Source: an uncultured Lachnospiraceae bacterium | GTDB lineage: Bacteria; Bacillota; Clostridia; Lachnospirales; Lachnospiraceae | Assembly (NCBI GenBank): GCA_910577105.1 | Contig: CAJTMB010000002.1 | Location: 1 to 64,000 of the forward strand | Length of the DNA stretch: 64,000 bases | Reading direction: 5' to 3' | Shown: positions 26,543 through 34,774 of the stretch, one piece after another | Layout: each line of letters opens with the position of its first letter | How positions within the stretch are numbered: position 1 is the first letter of the stretch | Translations under genes and position numbers: made by a program | The notes under the pieces: generated by a model | Seen by the model: the letters and a program-made list of their open reading frames with translations, nothing else | Told to the model about the DNA's origin: nothing | The model's database searches: none

Positions 26543-26562
26543 CTGACCATTTTTTTGACGGT
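26543..26562 (+). repeat. 20-bp direct repeat beside the recombinase gene, 5' copy
   Basis: This copy matches 25389-25408 at 19 of 20 positions and lies 17 bp upstream of the recombinase ATG. It contains GACC and GGTC in inverted orientation and could form a hairpin next to the ribosome binding site in the mRNA. Confidence 0.6.
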
Positions 26563-26720
26563 CAATATTTTTTCTGCACGGTTTTCTACATGGTTTTCCA
26601 CACTTTGCATACGGAATTGACCGTATAACCGGTTTGGCCGAAAGCAAAATATACAGAAAATTATCATTTTATGCTTGCATACCCGGCACAAAAATGATAT
26701 TATAACACAGAAATACAATG

Positions 26721-26747
26721 TTTCGTGAATGTGTTTATTTCATGAAA
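26721..26747 (+). repeat. recombinase core site, right copy (27 bp)
   Basis: Arms TTTCGTGAA and TTCATGAAA (one mismatch between them) flank spacer TGTGTTTAT, the reverse complement of the left site's spacer. It overlaps the -35 region of the extended -10 promoter reading into the recombinase gene, so recombinase bound here could block its own transcription (inference). Confidence 0.75.
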
Positions 26748-26753
26748 GATTAG

Positions 26754-26810
26754 AAAAGGCTTCTCCCACAGCGGATTTTCTTATAAAGTCCACTGTTGGA
26801 AAAGCCTTTT
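26754..26810 (-). terminator. intrinsic terminator after the small acidic protein gene
   Basis: A long imperfect hairpin with AAAAGGCTT at 26754-26762 and AAGCCTTTT at 26802-26810 plus an inner CC(A/C)ACAG-type stem. T-runs occur on both sides, so it can stop transcription in both directions. It abuts the right core site. Confidence 0.7.
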
Positions 26811-26839
26811 TAACGAACTGCCTAATGTGTCACAAAAGC

Positions 26840-27103
26840 TTACGCTTCCACAATCAAATATCTTCCGTCCCCAATCGTAAATACTTCCGATGCTTCCAAT
26901 ATCTCCTCAGCATCCGCCCCTTCCGTATCGATGCCTTCTTCCTCGAAATACTCCATGATTTCCTCTACCGAGTCCACCACAACCGCCATGCATTCCTCCA
27001 GAAAGTCCTCTGCTTCCTCCGGACTGGAGGCAACTTCCCTCGGGAATAACTGCAGCTGGTTCTTCAGAAAACAATTCAATACAGCTTCATCGTATTCCTG
27101 CAT
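26840..27103 (-). CDS. small acidic conserved hypothetical protein
   Basis: An 87-aa protein, strongly acidic, with no cysteine-rich motif or signal peptide. The sequence pattern (EYDEAVLNCFLKNQLQLF...EEAEDFLEECMAVVVDS...GDGRYLIVEA) looks like a small alpha/beta protein seen widely in Lachnospiraceae, sometimes mislabelled glyoxalase. No function is known to me. AAAGGAGG lies 7-8 nt before the ATG, indicating strong translation. It follows the HAD phosphatase gene by 45 bp and ends at a good terminator, so it is the last gene of the ppk-maf-HAD run. Confidence 0.7.
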   Translation of the reverse strand: MQEYDEAVLNCFLKNQLQLFPREVASSPEEAEDFLEECMAVVVDSVEEIMEYFEEEGIDTEGADAEEILEASEVFTIGDGRYLIVEA

Positions 27104-27148
27104 AAAATACCCTCCTTTCTAAATTATAATGCAATTACCTGCGGCAAT

Positions 27149-27799
27149 TTACAGATACGCAAGCAGCTGCAGCGGATTTTCTATCACTGCATCCGCATGG
27201 TTTTCCAGTAATTCTTCTTTTTTCCGAAATCCCCACAATGCCCCTATAGTGAAAGCGCCCGCGCTTTTTCCTGTCTGCATATCCGTGCCGGTATCCCCCA
27301 GATACAGGATATCCTCCGGTGTAAGTCCAAATCTTTTTAATATCATTTGCAACCCTTCCGGACTGGGCTTCCTTGCAAACTCTGCCGTCTGTCCCTGCAC
27401 GATATCAAAATCTTTTTCTCCGAAAACCGCTTTAATGACATCCTGTGTCCTGCAATCCGGCTTATTGGAAAGCACCGCCGTTTTTATACCCCTGGCCTTT
27501 AATTCTGCCAGCAGTTCCTTTATGCCTTCATAGGGAACCACCTGATACATACAGTATTTCTCAAATATTTTCTGGTACTCTGCATAAGCTTCCTCAAAAA
27601 AGGAATGTTCCTTATCTCCGCCTGCTTCCAGACACCTTTCAATCAAAACCGGTGCGCCATCCCCCACAAAATACTTGTACTGCTCCTCTGTATACGGCCC
27701 AAAACCAAACTTTTCCATTGCCTTGTCCGCGCTGACCTTGATGGACATCAGGGAATCCGTCAAGGTTCCGTCCAAGTCAAAAATAACTGCTTTTTTCAT
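27149..27799 (-). CDS. HAD-family hydrolase, phosphoglycolate-phosphatase-like
   Basis: A 216-aa HAD phosphatase. Motif I is FDLDGTLTDS (residues 6-15, nucleophile D7), motif II VLSNKPD, motif III with K from RKPSP, and motif IV LYLGDTGTDM. The helical cap (about 16-90) has the C1-type layout of phosphoglycolate phosphatases and pyrophosphatases. The start at 27799 overlaps the Maf stop by 4 nt (ATGA), so the two are translationally coupled. The open frame extends upstream without a site and inside maf. It may remove toxic phosphorylated side products (inference). Confidence 0.87.
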   Translation of the reverse strand: MKKAVIFDLDGTLTDSLMSIKVSADKAMEKFGFGPYTEEQYKYFVGDGAPVLIERCLEAGGDKEHSFFEEAYAEYQKIFEKYCMYQVVPYEGIKELLAELKARGIKTAVLSNKPDCRTQDVIKAVFGEKDFDIVQGQTAEFARKPSPEGLQMILKRFGLTPEDILYLGDTGTDMQTGKSAGAFTIGALWGFRKKEELLENHADAVIENPLQLLAYL

Positions 27800-28380
27800 T
27801 TGCCAAAGCACTCCTTCATCTCCTGATAAAGCCTGCCGATAGGCAGCCCTACCACATTGTTGTAATCTCCCCGGACTTCTTTGATGAAAGCGGCACACCT
27901 GCCCTGAATGCCGTATGCGCCCGCCTTATCCATGGAATCCTTTGTAGCCACATAACCTTCGATTTCTTCCTTATCCATCGGATAAAAAACCACTTCCGTT
28001 TTCTCATAAAAAGTGTGGGACATTTTCCTTCCTTCTTTCAGGTAACAGAACGTGACTCCGGTATAAACCTCATGCACATTTCCCGATAATGCGGACAGCA
28101 TTTCACATGCTTCCTTCTCATCCTTAGGTTTTCCCAGTATCTTTCCCCGAAAAGAAACAACGGTGTCTGCCCCTATCACAAGCAATCCTTCCCTGTCTTC
28201 CCACTCCTTCTGCCAGACGTCATCCGCCTTCTGTCTGGACAATTCACATACTACCGAAGAAGGTTCGCTGCCCTGCGACTTTTCCTCACAGGTGCTGCAG
28301 CATACCTGAAAAGTCAGTCCTATCTGTTCCAAAAGCTCTTTCCGTCTGGGAGAAGCGCTCGCCAATACGATTCTATTCAT
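27796..28380 (-). CDS. maf: Maf-family nucleotide pyrophosphatase
   Basis: A 194-aa house-cleaning enzyme that hydrolyses noncanonical or modified nucleoside triphosphates (dTTP/UTP type) to monophosphates. It begins MNRIVLASASPRRKELL, the family signature, with GADTVVSFRGKILGKPKDEKEA in the middle and GAYGIQG...GDYNNVVGLPI at the end. I chose the ATG at 28380 with GGAG 7 nt upstream; it overlaps the polyphosphate kinase stop by 8 nt. Gene order ppx-ppk-maf-HAD suggests a shared nucleotide/phosphate maintenance operon. Confidence 0.92.
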   Translation of the reverse strand: MNRIVLASASPRRKELLEQIGLTFQVCCSTCEEKSQGSEPSSVVCELSRQKADDVWQKEWEDREGLLVIGADTVVSFRGKILGKPKDEKEACEMLSALSGNVHEVYTGVTFCYLKEGRKMSHTFYEKTEVVFYPMDKEEIEGYVATKDSMDKAGAYGIQGRCAAFIKEVRGDYNNVVGLPIGRLYQEMKECFGK

Positions 28381-30502
28381 GATGTGTCTCCGGAATGAAT
28401 ACCCTTGCATCATTTGTTTCGTTTCCCTTTACTGCCAGCTTCCTTGCTTCTTTGCAGAAAACAGCCTGGGAATCAAAGGATTCCTTTCCCCTCCTGTCTA
28501 CTTTTTCATAACTGCCGTCCGGTTTCAGCAAATGGGCCTTTACAGTATCCCTCAGCTGACTATGAAGAATATGAAGAATTTCTTCCTTCAGTTCATCCTT
28601 TTCCACAGGGAACAGAATTTCCACACGCCGTTCCAGATTTCTGGGCATCCAGTCTGCACTGGCGCAGTATATTTCCGGGCTGCCCCCGTTTGCAAAATAG
28701 AAAATCCTGCTGTGCTCCAGAAAGTTGCCTACGATGGAGCGCACGGTAATATGTTCGCTGACGCCGGGGATTCCCACCTTCAGACAGCAGATGCCCCTGA
28801 TAATCAACTCTATCTTAACCCCGGCTGCACTTGCCTCATAAAGGGCTTCGATGATATCCGCATCACACAGGGAATTCATTTTAGCGATGATATGCGCTGC
28901 TTTTCCCGAAAGCGCCGCTTCCTTTTCCCTGTTAATCAAATATAAAAACTTATCCTTCAGCCAAAGGGGGGCAAGCGAAAGCTTATTCCAGTGAAGCGGC
29001 TCCGAATATCCTGACAGCATATTAAACACTGCCGTGGCATCCTCCCCGATTTCTTCGGAACAAGTAAGAAGCCCTATGTCCGTATACAGCTTTGCTGTGG
29101 CATCATTGTAATTGCCGGTGCCCAGATGCACATATCTCCGGATGCCGTCCTCTTCCCTTCTGACCACCAAAGTAATCTTGCTGTGCGTTTTTAATCCCAC
29201 CAGCCCGTAAATTACATGGCAGCCTGCCTTTTCCAGCATCCTCGCCCAGACTATATTGTTTTCTTCGTCAAACCTTGCCTTTAATTCCACAAGTACGGAA
29301 ACCTGCTTGCCATTCTCCGCTGCTAACGCCAGAGCCGCAATAATCGGCGAATTGCCGCTGACACGGTACAATGTCTGTTTGATTGCAAGCACATCCTTAT
29401 CCCTCGCTGCCTGCCTGATAAAGTCCACCACGGGTGTAAACGTCTGGTACGGATGGTGCAGCAGGATATCCCCGTTTCTGATGGAGGCAAAAATATCCTC
29501 CCCCGCCGGAAGTTCCGGCACAGGCTGCGGCACATATTTTTCCGCCTTCAAATCATCAAAGCCTTCCAAGCCGTACATCTTCATTAAAAATGTCAAATCC
29601 AGCGGTCCGTCAATGGTATAAACGCTCTCCTGTCCGATATCCAGTTCCCGTTTCAGGATGCGCAAAAGCCTCTTGTCTATTCCTGCTTCCACCTCTAAGC
29701 GGATGGCTTCCCCCCATTGTCTTTTCTTCAACTGCTTTTCAATCTCTTTCAGTAAGTCCGCCGCTTCGTCCTCGTCAATCGTCAAATCCGCATTACGCAT
29801 GATACGGAAAGGATGTATGCATACAACATCATAGTTCAAAAATAACTTATCTATGTTGCGCTCAATAATTTCTTCCAGAAGGATGACCTTCCTGCCCTCT
29901 TTTTCGGTCGGTATCTCCACAATCCGGGGCAGGACGCTGGGCACCTGCACAGTGGCAAATTCCAGTTCTTTTCCGCCTTCCTTTTTCTTCATCAGGGCCC
30001 CAAGATTCAGGGAACGGTTCCTGATAAGCGGGAACGGCCTTGAAGAATCCACCGCCATGGGAGTCAGAACCGGATATACATTATCGGCAAAATATTTGTC
30101 CAGATAAGCGCCTTCCTTTTCCGTGAGCTGCTCATGCTTCTTTATGACATGAAGGCCGTGTGCCTCCAATTGTGGCAGCAGGGAACGGTTATAAGTCGAA
30201 TACTGCAAATCCACCAACCCGTGAATCTGTAAATCCAGTCCGGCAAGCTGCTCTTCCGGTGTCAGCCCCGCAATGCCCTTTTTTACATAACCGGCATTCA
30301 CCATATCTTTTAAGGAAGCCACCCTTACCATAAAAAACTCATCCAGGTTGGAAGCTGTAATGCTCAGAAACTTTAACCGCTCAAACAAGGGTATATGCTT
30401 GTCTCTTGCCTCGGACAATACCCTGTAATTAAACAATACCCAGCTCATTTCCCGATTGGAATAATATTCGGGGTTCCTAAACTCCTTTTTTTTCTCTCCC
30501 AT
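28373..30502 (-). CDS. ppk1: polyphosphate kinase 1
   Basis: A 709-aa enzyme that builds polyphosphate from ATP through a phospho-histidine intermediate. Visible are the N domain (YYSNREMSWVLFNYRVLSEA), the head domain, LTPMAVDSSRPFP, KQTLYRVSGNSPI, VLVELKARFDEENNI, the catalytic His in HLGTGNYND, and SADWMPRNLERRVEI near the end. Length is normal for PPK1. I chose the ATG at 30502 with AAGGAAG just upstream; ATGs further 5' lack a site. The exopolyphosphatase-like gene directly upstream (46 bp) suggests coordinated synthesis and breakdown. Confidence 0.94.
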   Translation of the reverse strand: MGEKKKEFRNPEYYSNREMSWVLFNYRVLSEARDKHIPLFERLKFLSITASNLDEFFMVRVASLKDMVNAGYVKKGIAGLTPEEQLAGLDLQIHGLVDLQYSTYNRSLLPQLEAHGLHVIKKHEQLTEKEGAYLDKYFADNVYPVLTPMAVDSSRPFPLIRNRSLNLGALMKKKEGGKELEFATVQVPSVLPRIVEIPTEKEGRKVILLEEIIERNIDKLFLNYDVVCIHPFRIMRNADLTIDEDEAADLLKEIEKQLKKRQWGEAIRLEVEAGIDKRLLRILKRELDIGQESVYTIDGPLDLTFLMKMYGLEGFDDLKAEKYVPQPVPELPAGEDIFASIRNGDILLHHPYQTFTPVVDFIRQAARDKDVLAIKQTLYRVSGNSPIIAALALAAENGKQVSVLVELKARFDEENNIVWARMLEKAGCHVIYGLVGLKTHSKITLVVRREEDGIRRYVHLGTGNYNDATAKLYTDIGLLTCSEEIGEDATAVFNMLSGYSEPLHWNKLSLAPLWLKDKFLYLINREKEAALSGKAAHIIAKMNSLCDADIIEALYEASAAGVKIELIIRGICCLKVGIPGVSEHITVRSIVGNFLEHSRIFYFANGGSPEIYCASADWMPRNLERRVEILFPVEKDELKEEILHILHSQLRDTVKAHLLKPDGSYEKVDRRGKESFDSQAVFCKEARKLAVKGNETNDARVFIPETHHE

Positions 30503-30548
30503 GTTCTTCCTTTCCGGCATCTTGCCTGAATTTTCTGCATTTATTTTT

Positions 30549-32090
30549 CTATGACGAAATTCGTTTCTGGACAATGACGGGACGCACATTGAACACTTCC
30601 TCAAAAAACTGCGCCCTGTCCTCAAACAGGCCTTTTTCCAGTGTAATATCCGTTTTATTGTTCACCGTAAGAATTAATTCCCTGTCCTTTACGGCTGCTT
30701 TCACATCCTTGAATTTCTGCTTATGGCTTCTGTCAAGCCCATTGGCAATCCGCAGGATGGCAGTCAGTTTTGCCACCGTCAGATAGGCCCTTTTGTCCAG
30801 TGAGGATGTACGGTCCCATCCTTCATAATAGTCAAATTCCTCGTGATTGAATTTCACTACATTTGCAATCATTTCGCGCTCCATGTGTGAAATTCCGATA
30901 ATCTCCGTCGCCATGATAATCTGATAAGAACATTCGCCAAGGTTCACAAGGCTGATATATTTGCCGCAGTCGTGCAAAATAGCGGCAAGCCTGAGATAAA
31001 GCTTTTCCCTCTTCCCGAGCCCGTGCAGTTTTTTCGTGCTGTCAAAAATAGTCATGGTCAGGCTTTCCAGCGTTTCCGCCCGTTTCCTGCTGCCCATGTA
31101 GCGTTTGCTGATATTCAATGCACAGTCTAAGATGTCTTTTTCAAAATCATGCTCGCTGATTTCCATATTCTGCTGCTGTGCATATTCGTAAGCTATGCCG
31201 TCACACAAGGTAACGCCGGGCGCCCAGATAAGTCCTGCCCCTGTCATGGCAAGAATCCTGTCAAGCAGCACCGCCGAAATAAACATCAGGCTGGCATTCT
31301 CCTCGGAAATGCCGAAATGCACCGCAATTTCCCCCGTGCTTTTGGTTCTCAGGTAATCCATGAATCTGCTGTACTGTCCCGCATTGGCATAACCGGACTG
31401 TTCCTTGTTTTCTCTTTTTTCCTTGACCCATACGGAAAGATAGTCATCCACCAGTATAACGTTCTGGATTTCTTTATCTTTCAGGTATAATTTATGCAGT
31501 ACGGAAAGCTGTGCGTCGTCAATTTCACTCAGCAGTTCTTCAATCTGGGAGTGCTTTGCATTGATTCTTCCCAGTCTCTCATGCAGGCGCAGGACGCCAA
31601 GCCGCAGGTTCTGGGTGGTAATCAGCGTGCCTTTTTCAAACAGGGAAACCTGGATGCTGCCGCCTCCTATGTCCACAATCACCGTGCCCTTTTCCAGTAT
31701 CCTGTCAAACTCCTTCCCTTTGGAGGCAATGGACTTGTAGTCTAAAAAGCGCTGTTCCGAATTGCTCAGCACATTGATGACAATGCCTGTTCTCTGCGCA
31801 ATCTGGTCCAGTACAATGCTGGTATTTTCCATTTCCCTGATAGCGCTTGTACCGTACGCCTTATAAGCGTCTACTTTATAAGATTTCATGATATCAGCGT
31901 ATTCCCTCAGTATCCGGCACAGCTCATCCACTTTTTCATAGCTGAGTTTTCCTGTCGTGTAGGTTTCCGTTCCCAGCTCGATTTTGTGCCTGACATGGTC
32001 TATTTCACGCATCTTGTTTTTGCCTGAAAATTCCAGTATTTTCATGGACAGTTCGTACGAACCCACGTCTATTGCTGCAAATGTTTTCAA
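30549..32090 (-). CDS. Ppx/GppA-family phosphatase with HD domain
   Basis: A 513-aa protein of the exopolyphosphatase / pppGpp phosphatase family. The actin-like ATPase fold shows TFAAIDVGSYELSMKI at the start and VIVDIGGGSIQVSLF near residue 135. The C-terminal half carries an HD-type domain (LAAILHDCGKYISL). The start is TTG at 32090, placed 7 nt after AGGAGG; ATG codons further up have no site. Substrate preference (polyphosphate or pppGpp) cannot be told, though the neighbouring ppk1 favours polyphosphate. It follows the DUF815 gene by 16 bp. Confidence 0.88.
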   Translation of the reverse strand: MKTFAAIDVGSYELSMKILEFSGKNKMREIDHVRHKIELGTETYTTGKLSYEKVDELCRILREYADIMKSYKVDAYKAYGTSAIREMENTSIVLDQIAQRTGIVINVLSNSEQRFLDYKSIASKGKEFDRILEKGTVIVDIGGGSIQVSLFEKGTLITTQNLRLGVLRLHERLGRINAKHSQIEELLSEIDDAQLSVLHKLYLKDKEIQNVILVDDYLSVWVKEKRENKEQSGYANAGQYSRFMDYLRTKSTGEIAVHFGISEENASLMFISAVLLDRILAMTGAGLIWAPGVTLCDGIAYEYAQQQNMEISEHDFEKDILDCALNISKRYMGSRKRAETLESLTMTIFDSTKKLHGLGKREKLYLRLAAILHDCGKYISLVNLGECSYQIIMATEIIGISHMEREMIANVVKFNHEEFDYYEGWDRTSSLDKRAYLTVAKLTAILRIANGLDRSHKQKFKDVKAAVKDRELILTVNNKTDITLEKGLFEDRAQFFEEVFNVRPVIVQKRISS

Positions 32091-32106
32091 AACCACACCT
32101 CCTGCA

Positions 32107-33393
32107 TTAACGGCTAAGCAGATAGTCGATAAACTGCTGCGCACACCTTCCCGAAAGCCCACCGTGATATAATTCCCATTTGTTGGCCTCCGCAAGAAGT
32201 TCGCTTTCCTCCATCGCAACGCCATGGCGCTCTGCCAGCGTCTTCACTATCTCCTCAAACTGCTTCTTATCCGGCGCGCCAAAATAAATGGTAACACCAA
32301 ACCTGGACACCAGTGACAGTTTTTCCGCCACAGTATCTCCCTTGTGTAAATCATCCTCCCGCTCTTCCTTGTCACTGAACTTTTCGCGGACCAGGTGCCT
32401 TCTGTTGGAAGTCGCATAAATCAATACGTTGTCAGGCTTCTTTTCCAGTCCGCCCTCTATGACAGCCTTTAAATATTTATATTCAATCTCAAACTCTTCA
32501 AAACTCAAATCATCCATATAAATAATAAATTTGTAATTCCGGTTTTTAATCTGTGCGATGACATCGTTCAAGTCAATAAACTGATGCTTATATATTTCGA
32601 TGATACGCAGGCCCCTGTCATAATATTCATTGGCAATGCCCTTGATGCTGGAGGATTTGCCGGTTCCCGCATCCCCGAACAGCAGGCAGTTGTTTGCCTT
32701 TTTCCCGCTTACAAAAGCTTCCGTATTATCCACCAGCTTCTTCTTGGCTATTTCATATCCCACAAGGTCCGACAGTTTCACATGCGCTATATTTAATATT
32801 GGCTCGATACATGCCCCGTCTTCTTTGTGTACCACACGGAAAGACTTGTGAAGACCGAATTTTCCAACACCGTAATCCTTGTAAAACTCAGTCAGCGTTG
32901 CCTTCATCTCTTCGGGCGTATGGTCTTTCTGGAAACGAGCCGCCAATTCACAGATACGGGCGCAGATGCGGGCATTGTATACCTTGCTCTCCTCGCTGCT
33001 GGTCCGGTAATCCAAAAGCAAGGCATATTCCGGTACTGCAAGTGTTTCCATGACCAATCCGAAATCATAATCATAAAACTCCTTGAATATGACAATATCA
33101 TGCAGGGCGGCCCTGTTGATGGTGCCCTCCACTTCTCCCCTGATTTCACATGCCTTACTGTAACTGTTTTCGTTGTTCACCAAAAGATTGGCAAGGTAAC
33201 AGTGCCAGAGATTGCCATAAAATCCATAAGTACCCGCCATGTCAATCAGCCTGTGGATACAGTCGTAAAACAGGACCCGCATCTCGCTCCTGCTGCTTTC
33301 CGCATCGTTAAAATGCTCCATAAGGAATGCCATGTCATACAGCAGTTTTCCATCATCAAAGTTTTTGTATACAATTAGTTCCCTTTCCCTCAT
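32107..33393 (-). CDS. DUF815-family AAA ATPase
   Basis: A 428-aa ATPase. The DUF815 core occupies about residues 190-420: DLVGYEIAKKKLVDNTEAF, Walker A LFGDAGTGKSSS, Walker B FIIYMDDLSFEEFE and sensor-like IYATSNRRHLVRE. The N-terminal 180 residues are helical and of unknown role. DUF815 proteins are widespread in Clostridia; their client is unknown. The gene lies 18 bp after pheA and 16 bp before the Ppx-like gene, so it is probably co-transcribed with both. It is cytoplasmic, with no signal or membrane helix. Confidence 0.85.
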   Translation of the reverse strand: MRERELIVYKNFDDGKLLYDMAFLMEHFNDAESSRSEMRVLFYDCIHRLIDMAGTYGFYGNLWHCYLANLLVNNENSYSKACEIRGEVEGTINRAALHDIVIFKEFYDYDFGLVMETLAVPEYALLLDYRTSSEESKVYNARICARICELAARFQKDHTPEEMKATLTEFYKDYGVGKFGLHKSFRVVHKEDGACIEPILNIAHVKLSDLVGYEIAKKKLVDNTEAFVSGKKANNCLLFGDAGTGKSSSIKGIANEYYDRGLRIIEIYKHQFIDLNDVIAQIKNRNYKFIIYMDDLSFEEFEIEYKYLKAVIEGGLEKKPDNVLIYATSNRRHLVREKFSDKEEREDDLHKGDTVAEKLSLVSRFGVTIYFGAPDKKQFEEIVKTLAERHGVAMEESELLAEANKWELYHGGLSGRCAQQFIDYLLSR

Positions 33394-33411
33394 CGTTTCC
33401 TTCCTTCATTT

Positions 33412-34545
33412 TCAATAATTGCCTAAGATTTTCATGCCGCGTGCCTCATCACGCAGTCCCCTGAGTGCGTTCTTAACTGCGCTGTCCGAAAGATTTCCTT
33501 CAAAATCCACAAAAAAACGGTACTCCCAGTTTCTGTCCTCTATGGGACGGCTTTCTATTTTCGTCATGTTTAAATTGTTGTATATAAAATGAGAAAGCAT
33601 ATGATAAAGGGAACCGCTCTTGTGCGGCACCTCAAAACAGATGCTGACTTTGGAAGCATCCCTTTTAAATATTTTCTGGTTGGTAACTATGATAAAACGT
33701 GTGGAATTGGTGTCAGACTGGTTAATCCCTTTCTCCAGAACCTCCAGACCGTATATGCCTGCCGCATGTTCCCCGGCAATGGCCGCCTGACAAACGTCCT
33801 TTTCCTCCGCCACCTTCTTTGCCGCAAAGGCATTGTTCTTCATGCTGATTTGCTGCCAGTCATAATTTTGCAAGTAGCGGGCACACTGCATCAGGGACTG
33901 GGGGTGGGAATACACTCTTTCGATGTCTTCCTTCCCGGTTCCCGGCGCCGCCAGAAGGCAGTGCTCAATCCGGATAATCTGTTCCCCGACAATATAATTT
34001 TCAAATTCCACCAGAAGGTCATAAATTTCACTGACAATGCCTGCCGTGGAATTTTCTATGGGTAGCACCGCATAATCGGCGCTACCCTCCTCTATGGCAC
34101 TCATGGCATCCCTGAAGGTTTCCACATGGAAGTTTTTGATTTCCTTTCCGAAAAACCGATGCATGGCTTCCTGGGAATAGGAGCCTTCACTTCCCTGATA
34201 TACAACCCGTGCTTTTTTTGTATCCAACCCGTCCACACCGATAAACGGCAGCCTTCCCATCACGCCGCTTTCGGCAAGCATACCGTACTGCATCTTACGG
34301 CTCACGGACATAATCTGCTCAAATAACTCCTCCACGCCCCGGCTGTTAAAGCTGCCGTGTGCCAGGGACTTTACCTTCTCCAGCTTTTCTGCCTCCCGCT
34401 GCCTGTCAAACACCTTTTTGCCTGTTTCTATTTTGTACTGTGCAACGTTTTTGCAGACTTCCATCCTCTGCTCATACAAGTCTACGATTTGTGCGTCTAT
34501 TTCGTCAATTTTTTCCCGCAGCCTGCCCAAATCCATGATTGACAC
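33412..34545 (-). CDS. pheA: bifunctional chorismate mutase / prephenate dehydratase
   Basis: A 377-aa P-protein catalysing chorismate to prephenate to phenylpyruvate, the committed branch to phenylalanine. An AroQ chorismate mutase domain (about 5-90: LREKIDEIDAQIVDLYEQRMEV) is followed by the dehydratase (about 110-285: YQGSEGSYSQEAMHRFF, ENSTAGIVSE, NSTRFIIV) and a C-terminal ACT domain that normally binds phenylalanine (ESRPIEDRNWEYRFFVDFEG). GTG at 34545 has AAAGG 5-6 nt upstream; an ATG three codons later is an alternative. It diverges from the DUF5050 gene. Confidence 0.93.
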   Translation of the reverse strand: MSIMDLGRLREKIDEIDAQIVDLYEQRMEVCKNVAQYKIETGKKVFDRQREAEKLEKVKSLAHGSFNSRGVEELFEQIMSVSRKMQYGMLAESGVMGRLPFIGVDGLDTKKARVVYQGSEGSYSQEAMHRFFGKEIKNFHVETFRDAMSAIEEGSADYAVLPIENSTAGIVSEIYDLLVEFENYIVGEQIIRIEHCLLAAPGTGKEDIERVYSHPQSLMQCARYLQNYDWQQISMKNNAFAAKKVAEEKDVCQAAIAGEHAAGIYGLEVLEKGINQSDTNSTRFIIVTNQKIFKRDASKVSICFEVPHKSGSLYHMLSHFIYNNLNMTKIESRPIEDRNWEYRFFVDFEGNLSDSAVKNALRGLRDEARGMKILGNY

Positions 34546-34596
34546 CCATGCCTTTCCCTCTTCTTATTTTACCCATTATCTTATACCAAAAGGCTC

Positions 34597-34625
34597 TTGA
34601 TAGCAAGTAAAATAGCGACTATAAT
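34597..34625 (+). promoter_or_regulatory. sigma-A promoter of the DUF5050 gene
   Basis: TTGATA (34597-34602) and TATAAT (34620-34625) are 17 bp apart. The leader of about 140 nt carries two possible hairpins: GCCGA/TCGGC near 34643 and AAAGCAGC/GCTGCTTT near 34693-34724. Confidence 0.72.
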
Positions 34626-34774
34626 AATATTACAGTTCAGCCAGCCGATTATATCGGCCAAAGGAACGCCGTCTTATGAACAAAGGCAGCTGCAAAGCAG
34701 CGGAAAACACCATAGGTGCTGCTTTACGAATGGCGTGGGTTGAACTCCATAAAACATACAGAAAGGGTTCCATA

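Noticed and set aside
25322..26747. attL/attR of an integrated ICE or prophage
   Set aside because: Spacers are in opposite orientation, no tRNA or conjugation/phage genes lie between, and only the integrase gene is enclosed.
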